Part shown: positions 58,560 to 64,000 of the stretch, piece by piece
Numbering within the stretch: the stretch's first letter is position 1
Layout: each line of letters starts with the position of its first letter
From: Endomychus coccineus
Lineage: Eukaryota; Arthropoda; Insecta; Coleoptera; Endomychidae
Reading direction: 5' to 3'
Assembly: GCA_958510875.1 (NCBI GenBank)
Contig: OY294069.1
Coordinates: 180,589,112-180,653,111, forward strand
Length of the DNA stretch: 64,000 nucleotides
Notes under the pieces: model-generated
Databases searched by the model: none
What the model saw: the letters and a program-made list of their open reading frames with translations, nothing else
Told to the model about the DNA's origin: nothing
Program-made: the position numbers and the translations under genes

Positions 58560-60085
58560 AACGAGGCCTCAAGGTTTTATTTAAATCGATGCATCTTTAT
58601 GAGTTTCTATTTGCAGTTAATTTTTTATGCATTTTAAGGCCACATTTCATACGTGATTTATTGCTACGCGCAAGCTTCACTTTATATCTTGGCACTAAGG
58701 CGAATACTGGACGTTCATTTAGCCGATGGAGATGGTAATTATCAACACGTTTATTTGTCATGAGAAGAATAATTGTTGTAATTATACGTCTGCAAATATT
58801 TTACTAAGATACTTGCTTATCGCGAAACGCGCCACAATCTGCTTACATATAACGAGGACATCCAATCGATCGACTAAGTAAATTACATCTATTCTAAATG
58901 AAGCGTTTTGGTTTCTTTACTAGCCTCGTTTCAATGGCGTTACGTTACATTGCTAGCTTCTCCCGACATTCTGAAACAAGCGGATCTTTTCAGAGTAAAC
59001 CTTTTGCATTGTGTTGGGTGTTGGGAATATCTCAGGATCTTTTTCATTTGTTATATACATTGTCAAATTAAAATGGTTTTTCCTTGTTGATTAATAGGAT
59101 AAGTCAGGAGCGCGCTTATTGACCAGTCCACAAATGATCTAGAAGTCAAACCCAACACAATGCAAAAAATCGCAAGCTTATACGTGTTTTACCGAACATC
59201 CTGTATAAAGACATAATGGGACGTCCGATTTTAGAACCAGCATTGACTGAAAGATAATGCCAATGTACGACGAAACGTTTCTCGAAACTAAGTAATATTC
59301 AACGCAACCAGTTTCCATTTCCTTTTCAAGTGATCTACGAAGAACAATGAAACATCGCGTTATTACCGTTAATAAATTGAAAGTAAGGACGATGATTCCA
59401 TATTGCACGGCTGTTATTGTAGTCCGATGAGATTGGTTTGCGGTAAAAAAGCACGTATCTTCAAGCACAACAGATCGAACCTTGAAGATAAATAAAGATG
59501 ATGCCGTTTCGGAAGTGCCCGATTGCCGACAGAGGACGCTACTTCTACTGAACGACGCTCGTGTCCTCGTGAGTAATTACGTGCAGTCTTTGTGATCATC
59601 CTCGGGTGGGTAGAGGAGATTTGATTCGAAACTTAAAGCCGTTTTAGTGGTACAAACCTATGGGTTCTGATTAAATTTCTCTCTTCAACGTATACGCCCG
59701 AGTAAAATAGTAGCTGCTATAGTTTGCCCGGACTACCCATACCAATCTGAAAGAGCTGGAGATAGCTAGGAGTTAGATAACAAAGGAACTTGCACATTTA
59801 CGTTGCATTAAATGCTCTTCTAGATCTTCTTTATGTTGCATTTACGTAATGGAATCTGATGTCACAAAAGAATTCGTGTTTTGTGAAATTTGTAGCGTCT
59901 ACTAACCATTTGTAAAGAATGTTTTGTTCAGTTGAATAACAAACAAAGTTGTTCCAACATTGCAATATTAGACGCTTACTCAATAATAGGACATGAATGG
60001 AGGAATTTTCAGCCATTTCCTGTTGGAAATAATAATAATGGTTGATTTATATCAGTTAGAAAGTAGGATAGAGGAAAAATCACAA
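58560..60085. other. No recognised gene
   Basis: Several short open frames on both strands with no motif I know. A CATCCTGTATA sequence near 59,200-59,212 resembles the end of a Tc1/mariner element but has no partner. Confidence 0.4.
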
Positions 60086-60087
60086 GG

Positions 60088-60210
60088 ATGCGGCCAGTTC
60101 GATCGCCTGATCTCATTCCGATTGAATATGTTTGGGTTGAGGGTGAAAAATGTATAGAACGATTGAGTAACAAATCGGCAATGGAGAAAAATACCTTTCT
60201 GGTGCAATAA
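60088..60210 (+). pseudogene. Tc1-type transposase C-terminal scrap
   Basis: A 40-codon frame reads MRPVRSPDLIPIEYVWVEGE then KCIERLSN and a stop at 60,210. SPDLIPIEYVW is the last catalytic block of Tc1-type transposases (SPDLNPIENLW), with the acidic residue present as Glu. The rest of the element is not visible. A Helentron end lies 100 bp further on. Confidence 0.65.
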
Positions 60211-60599
60211 AGGACTATGAAGCCGTGATGATGGCAAGATGTGAGGGTTTTGTTTCCTGCTAAGCCACTTTGATCAGACTGAGGCTTATTGTCATGTTTC
60301 ATTATTGAAAAGATACGTATGGCACTCGGGGACTGCCGCGGTAAAGCTATTGCATAGCATTTTTTCTCAACTTATGCAATTATAATTATTTATTTTTATA
60401 AATTTATGCAGTATTTTTTTTCTTTGATATTTTAATTCAAGTTTTTTTTTGATATTAATTCAAGTTACTTTTGAGCGTGGTGACCGATAAGAAAACAAAT
60501 TTTTTTCTTTTATTGAATAAATGAGAAGTTAATATCGTTTAAAATATTTTTATTATCTTACAATACATGTAGGTTATTCGTAAATTTGTTATCATTGAA

Positions 60600-61254
60600 A
60601 CTATAGGTTTATGGTAACTGAAATAAGAGACATAAGTTTGAGACTTGATATCCTCTAAATATCTGGAAAATACCGCGTCAATGGTGGTCCCATATTTTGT
60701 TGTGGATTCTTGTGGATCATTATTCAATTTTTCCGAAAGAAAAGTTGTCAACCGCTCTGATTTTTTATCAGCGAAGTTGATGTTGAAATCGCCAGCCAAG
60801 ATAAGTGGAAATTTATTACCATTTGTACCAAATATTTTCGACCCATCTCCAGTAATGTGCGATGAATAAAATGCTCTACCTCGTCCAATTTTGGATTCGG
60901 AGAAATGTAAATTGCTACCATGACTATGTGTAGGCCATTTCTAAGTTTGCATGAGCACGCACAAATATCTCCAACAAATGAGCGCCTAACATTAACATCG
61001 TTAACGTGTGCAATAGGTATTTCAATATTCGGAGTCATAATATTAGTAACATTATTATTATTTTGATAAATAGCTACCCCACCTTTTGGAACAGTATCTC
61101 GTTTGAATTGAACAATATAATTGAAATTAGGTATTTCAATCGGATTATCATGCGCCATGCAAGTTTCGGTAAGAAGTAACACATTTGTTTGTCTCGTAAC
61201 TGAATCTTGTAAATCGTATTTGTGACTATTTAGACTTTGGCAATTGAAAGTCAT
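60600..61254 (-). pseudogene. Helentron EEP endonuclease domain, copy B
   Basis: Two minus-strand frames (61,254-60,748 and 60,799-60,539) read TFNCQSLNSHKYDLQDS, LLLTETCM, GDICACSCKLRNGLHIVMVA, then after a shift AGDFNINFADKKSERLTTFL, YGTTIDAVFSRYLEDI and YVSYFSYHKPIVS. Relative to copy A it has a deletion near 60,850 causing the frameshift, and it lacks four codons after LSEKLN. It keeps the catalytic His block (SYHKP) that copy A has lost. Together the two copies show the whole domain. Confidence 0.8.
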
Positions 61255-61369
61255 TATTGAAATGCCATTTCTATTACTAATGAAATCTAAGACACTTTGA
61301 GCTGTCGTCTGAACACTATTTAAAGGCAGTCTTTTGAATTATTGCAACAAAGATGCAGTCGATGCAGCT

Positions 61370-61477
61370 TGCCTTCGATTATTATAAAACTTGAATGTAG
61401 AATTATCGTTGTTTGTCGTGATATACAATTTTTCAATATTAGTCACCCGAGAGAGCGCAACATAAACGAGTTCATGT
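61370..61477 (-). pseudogene. PIF1-type helicase C-terminus (Helentron)
   Basis: On minus: VALSRVTNIEKLYITTNNDN followed by STFKFYNNRRQA. YVALSRV is helicase motif VI of PIF1-family enzymes as fused in Helitron/Helentron proteins, and it leads directly into the endonuclease region, as expected of the Helentron domain order. Only the last 35 or so residues remain. Confidence 0.7.
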
Positions 61478-61565
61478 TATTTTTCGTTACGGAATTTCTT
61501 GATTCGGTCGCCACGCTCAAAGCCCGCGATAAAAGCTATATGCAATATATGCAATAGCTTAATAG
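61477..61565. repeat. Helentron-like terminus, copy 1
   Basis: TTATTTTTCGTTACGGAATT, then TCGGTCGCCACGCTCAAAGC, CCGCGATAAAAGCTAT and ATGCAATAGCTTAATA. It shares CGGTC.CCACGCTCAAA and the GCTAT...ATAGC hairpin with the 3' ends of Helentron copies A and B, but its terminal part differs. A second copy lies at 61,866-61,950 in the same orientation. Confidence 0.55.
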
Positions 61566-61587
61566 AAACAGGTACTCTCAGGTCTCT

Positions 61588-61628
61588 GCTACGCGCGTCT
61601 AACGTATAAACTCTAACTGACGCGTAGC
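61588..61628. repeat. GC-rich imperfect hairpin
   Basis: GCTACGCGCGTC (61,588-61,599) faces GACGCGTAGC (61,619-61,628), pairing except for one bulged C/G, with AGGTCTCT/GAGCTCCT extending the arms outward. It sits between two Helentron-like termini and may be part of their end structure. Confidence 0.5.
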
Positions 61629-61865
61629 GAGCTCCTAGAGGCATATGTCAAAATGATTTCGTTCGTAGCTAATTACATAGGACGTCTGGAGTTCATGCAA
61701 TTATGTTTTTAGATAATTCAAACCTTCTAATTTCGATAGGCCACGTGAAAATCCCGGAGTCTAAAGCGCTAGAGTGTTATAACATTCGTATAAAATAGCG
61801 AAATTTCTCACTTTTAGAAACTTCAAATTAATTAATTAATTTGACACATGTCAGGTGTTTAGGTC

Positions 61866-61950
61866 TTACATTATTTTTCGTTACGGAATTTCTTGATTCA
61901 GTCGCCGCGCTCAAAACCCGCGATAAAAGCTATATGCAATAGCTTAATAA
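61866..61950. repeat. Helentron-like terminus, copy 2
   Basis: TTATTTTTCGTTACGGAATT, TCAGTCGCCGCGCTCAAAAC and GCTATATGCAATAGCTTAAT repeat the sequence at 61,477-61,565 with few changes. The two direct copies bracket about 300 bp, so they may delimit a short nonautonomous element or be two nested insertions. Confidence 0.55.
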
Positions 61951-62169
61951 ATTCAAAAATTCAAGAATTTTATAGATTCGAAACAGGTTACCATTTAGTG
62001 TAAGGGAATATCCATAGATATAAGAGAAGAAATATGACACAAATCAGCCTACCTTTTTTGTTTTTTGGGGACGTACAAATTAATTAATTCATTCGGCGAC
62101 TAGCACCTCATAGGACCTAACGTCTTAATCGATTTCTAATTATCTACGTCTCGTCGTCTCAACTAATTA

Positions 62170-62620
62170 ACACTCAGAGCAGAAGATCTACACGGTTCGT
62201 TTCGTGCTAATGGTGCAAAGGCGTAGATGCTGGCGCGGTCTATTGGAGAGGCGCGTGCCTCTTTGCGCTTAACAAAAAGTCGAAGCTGTGCGTGCGGTCG
62301 GGAAAATCGCGATACGGGAGGCGACGAAACAGTAATTATTGTTACTCCGACGTGCGTTTTAATTGTAACGTGGGTAGGGGAGTGAGGGGGTACAGAGGGA
62401 CGCGTTGCGGGGCTACGTGCGCCGTGTTAGGCGTGGCGTCGTCTTTCCGATGACGTCACTCATTGACGCCGCCGCGACGCGAGTACGGAATTAACGTGTA
62501 CCGGCGCCAGACGTAGCTATCGATCGCACGTCTAGGTCAATACACTCCCCGCGCACTCTAGCGTCTCGTTACGCTATGGCCGGGACCGTCTGCTGATGCT
62601 GCGGCCACACTTCGCAAATT
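62170..62620. promoter_or_regulatory. GC- and CpG-rich island, possible promoter
   Basis: This 450-bp stretch is markedly richer in G, C and CpG than the rest of the window. It contains TGACGTCA at 62,451-62,458, a palindromic CRE/ATF-type site, followed by TCATTGACGCC. No open frame with a known motif is present. A CpG-rich island in AT-rich insect DNA often marks the promoter and first exon of a broadly expressed gene. Its direction and target are not visible; the acetyltransferase gene on minus is one candidate. Confidence 0.4.
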
Positions 62621-62879
62621 ATTTCGTTTTTTGTCTTCAAGTCGAATAGAAATACCCAACGTGAAATATCGGAATTTCACTCTCAACTAGATAGCTTGAA
62701 TTATTCAGTAAGAAGTTGCGAATAAAACAAGATATTCACGCCTTAATAATGATGATACACGATATTATTGTTTGATCACACTACGAGTTATGAACTGAGG
62801 AGTTCACCTTCTCAAACAATTGTCAATATGATAGTCGTCTAGACCATGACAAAGAAGGGTGCTGTCATGATATAGAGCC

Positions 62880-63145
62880 TCTAGAAAAACCCGTATGGAA
62901 TGTACTAGGTCAGATTGTTGATATGAAGCAGAAAAGTTGGTGCCAAGACAGGTCTCTGCGGGACACCAGCATTATATCGGAGGAAACTCCTTCAAATACG
63001 ACTTGGAGTGATCTATCTGAAAGAAAACTCGATAGTAAATGACAAAATTGGGGCGGCAAACCATATGACAGAAGATTCCCAAGAAGGCCTTAGTACCAAA
63101 CTAGGTCAAATGCTTTGGAGAAATCCAAAGCTAGAGCTAGAGATT
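62880..63145 (-). pseudogene. LINE reverse transcriptase palm fragment
   Basis: On minus: LALALDFSKAFDLVWY, then GLLGNLLSYGLPPQFCHLLS, SFLSDRSLQVVFEGVSSDIM and, after a shift, NAGVPQRPVLAPTFLLHINN. These are RT motifs A (LD.SKAFD with the first catalytic Asp), the intervening YGLP...W.SFLSDR block and the GVPQGSVL.P.LF block, where GS has become RP. The YADD box is absent. It is a short dead piece of an insect LINE. Confidence 0.75.
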
Positions 63146-63149
63146 CCTC

Positions 63150-63885
63150 ATGTTTTCAATGGATGCTTGTCATATATATTGTTATGATTTCATTTCCTAA
63201 ACAATAAAAATGATACTTACCGAACATTGAAAATCAGAAAAGATTAATAAAAAGATATTATATGGAATTAAAAACAATATTAAAAGTTAAATAATAGTTA
63301 GTATAATATAATAAACAATGTAAAACATAATAAACAACAATGTAATTAGAATTAGAAGTGAAAAACAAGAACTTCAGTGGAAGTGAATAAACGTACAGTG
63401 TTACGAAGGCAGAAATCATAATTAAAATGATTACAAAAACTATCATGAGATAGCACAAACTATTGAAAAATGTTATAGATATAAGTTAGGATTAGTAAAT
63501 TTGAGTTATATAATGTTAAAGAAATGTTATTGATATGTTATATTATGTATTAGTTTTTAATAATGACAACTGTCATATTTATAATAATTATAGGAATAAT
63601 CATATTAATAATAACCTAATCATAGGTTATCTTATACCAAAGTGTGTGGAAAAATGTAGGCAATATTAATTTAAACAGAAGGAATCATCATCATTTAAAA
63701 TAAGTTGAAAATCTCCAATAATTCAAAATTTATAGAATACTAAATTCTGATTGGTCGAGACGGATTATAAACGTCAGACGGGTAACAATGTAAAACTTAT
63801 GTCAGTTTGCAAAAATCATCAAAGCATTCTTGATAGGTAAAGAAAGCACCTTATAGGTGGATTATGACATCAAGTAGCGTCGGTT
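63150..63885. other. No recognised gene; very AT-rich
   Basis: Highly AT-rich sequence (63,180-63,740) with no supported coding region. Confidence 0.5.
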
Positions 63886-63894
63886 TTGAAGGCC

Positions 63895-63940
63895 TATAAA
63901 AGGCATCTGAAGACAAGCCAAGTTAGTTAGCCATTACATC
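63895..63940 (+). promoter_or_regulatory. TATA-type core promoter candidate
   Basis: GGCCTATAAAAGGCATCTG holds a consensus TATAAAAG (63,895-63,902) in a GC-flanked setting, with GTTAGTTAGCCATTACATC about 25-40 bp downstream where a start site would fall. A retroelement LTR or a gene starting beyond the window could use it. No coding sequence follows within the window. Confidence 0.35.
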
Positions 63941-64000
63941 TGTGGAGTGCAACTCACAAAATTTTAACATAACCAAAAAAGTTAGCAAAATACATCTGAA

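Larger units (their letters stand above)
60312..61477 (-). mobile_element. Helentron 3' fragment, copy B
   Basis: Reverse complement partner of copy A at 51.4-52.5 kb. On minus it starts with the end of a PIF1-type helicase, continues with an EEP endonuclease, and ends with the same hairpin GGCAGTCCCCGAGTGCC (60,337-60,321) followed by ATACGTATCTTTT. The two copies share the 3' terminal sequence up to CGTATCTTTT, which marks the true 3' end within a few bases. The 5' side is cut at about 61,477 and joined to a Helentron-like terminal sequence. Confidence 0.75.

Overview
The window is AT-rich eukaryotic DNA, almost certainly from an insect. It has short introns and GT/AG splice sites, one exon of a chameau/KAT7-type MYST histone acetyltransferase, and a dense layer of transposable-element (TE) remains typical of arthropods: RNase H-bearing LINEs, Penelope-like elements, mariner/Tc1, hAT, P-like elements and Helentrons. 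I cannot fix the insect order. I saw no bacterial genes, CRISPR array, rRNA or tRNA. Only the histone acetyltransferase exon is a convincing host coding sequence. Almost every other recognisable reading frame is a broken TE protein.

Layout. 1-4.7 kb: LINE 3' ends and a Penelope-like terminal repeat with a hammerhead-like motif. 4.7-15.5 kb: a minus-strand LINE whose RNase H domain has expanded into about 28 tandem 335-bp copies. 16.1-22.4 kb: a LINE 3' end, a foldback element, Penelope pieces (GIY-YIG and reverse transcriptase, in both orientations) and a degenerate mariner-type transposase. 22.5-24.6 kb: a dead coding sequence whose 3' part is present three times in tandem. 26.6-35.5 kb: a second satellite, about 19.5 copies of 457 bp, abutting a mariner pseudogene. 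36.9-38.9 kb: a hAT element with an 8-bp target duplication, inserted in a Penelope terminal repeat. 39.3-41.6 kb: a P-like element with 35-bp inverted ends, an 8-bp target duplication and a THAP domain. 42.6-45 kb: LINE fragments. 45.2-45.8 and 47.4-49.7 kb: two mariner-type elements with TA target sites. 51.2-53 kb: a foldback structure split by a Helentron fragment. 53.8-54.1 kb: the acetyltransferase exon. 54.8-55.3 kb: a 497-bp MITE. 55.4-56.3 kb: a LINE. 56.8-58.5 kb: an uninterrupted (GT)888 microsatellite. 60-62 kb: a Tc1 scrap, an inverted Helentron copy and related Helentron termini. 62.2-62.6 kb: a GC-rich island. 62.9-63.1 kb: a LINE reverse transcriptase scrap. 63.9 kb: a TATA-type promoter candidate.

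How it fits together. The window reads as a gene-poor, repeat-rich intron or flank around the 3' end of one chromatin gene. Its most unusual content is a satellite born inside a LINE coding region, with an 8-unit higher-order duplication, and a second, structured 457-bp satellite that ends at a transposase gene. Several DNA transposons can be delimited to the base by their terminal inverted repeats and target duplications. All identifications come from reading the sequence; no database search was possible.
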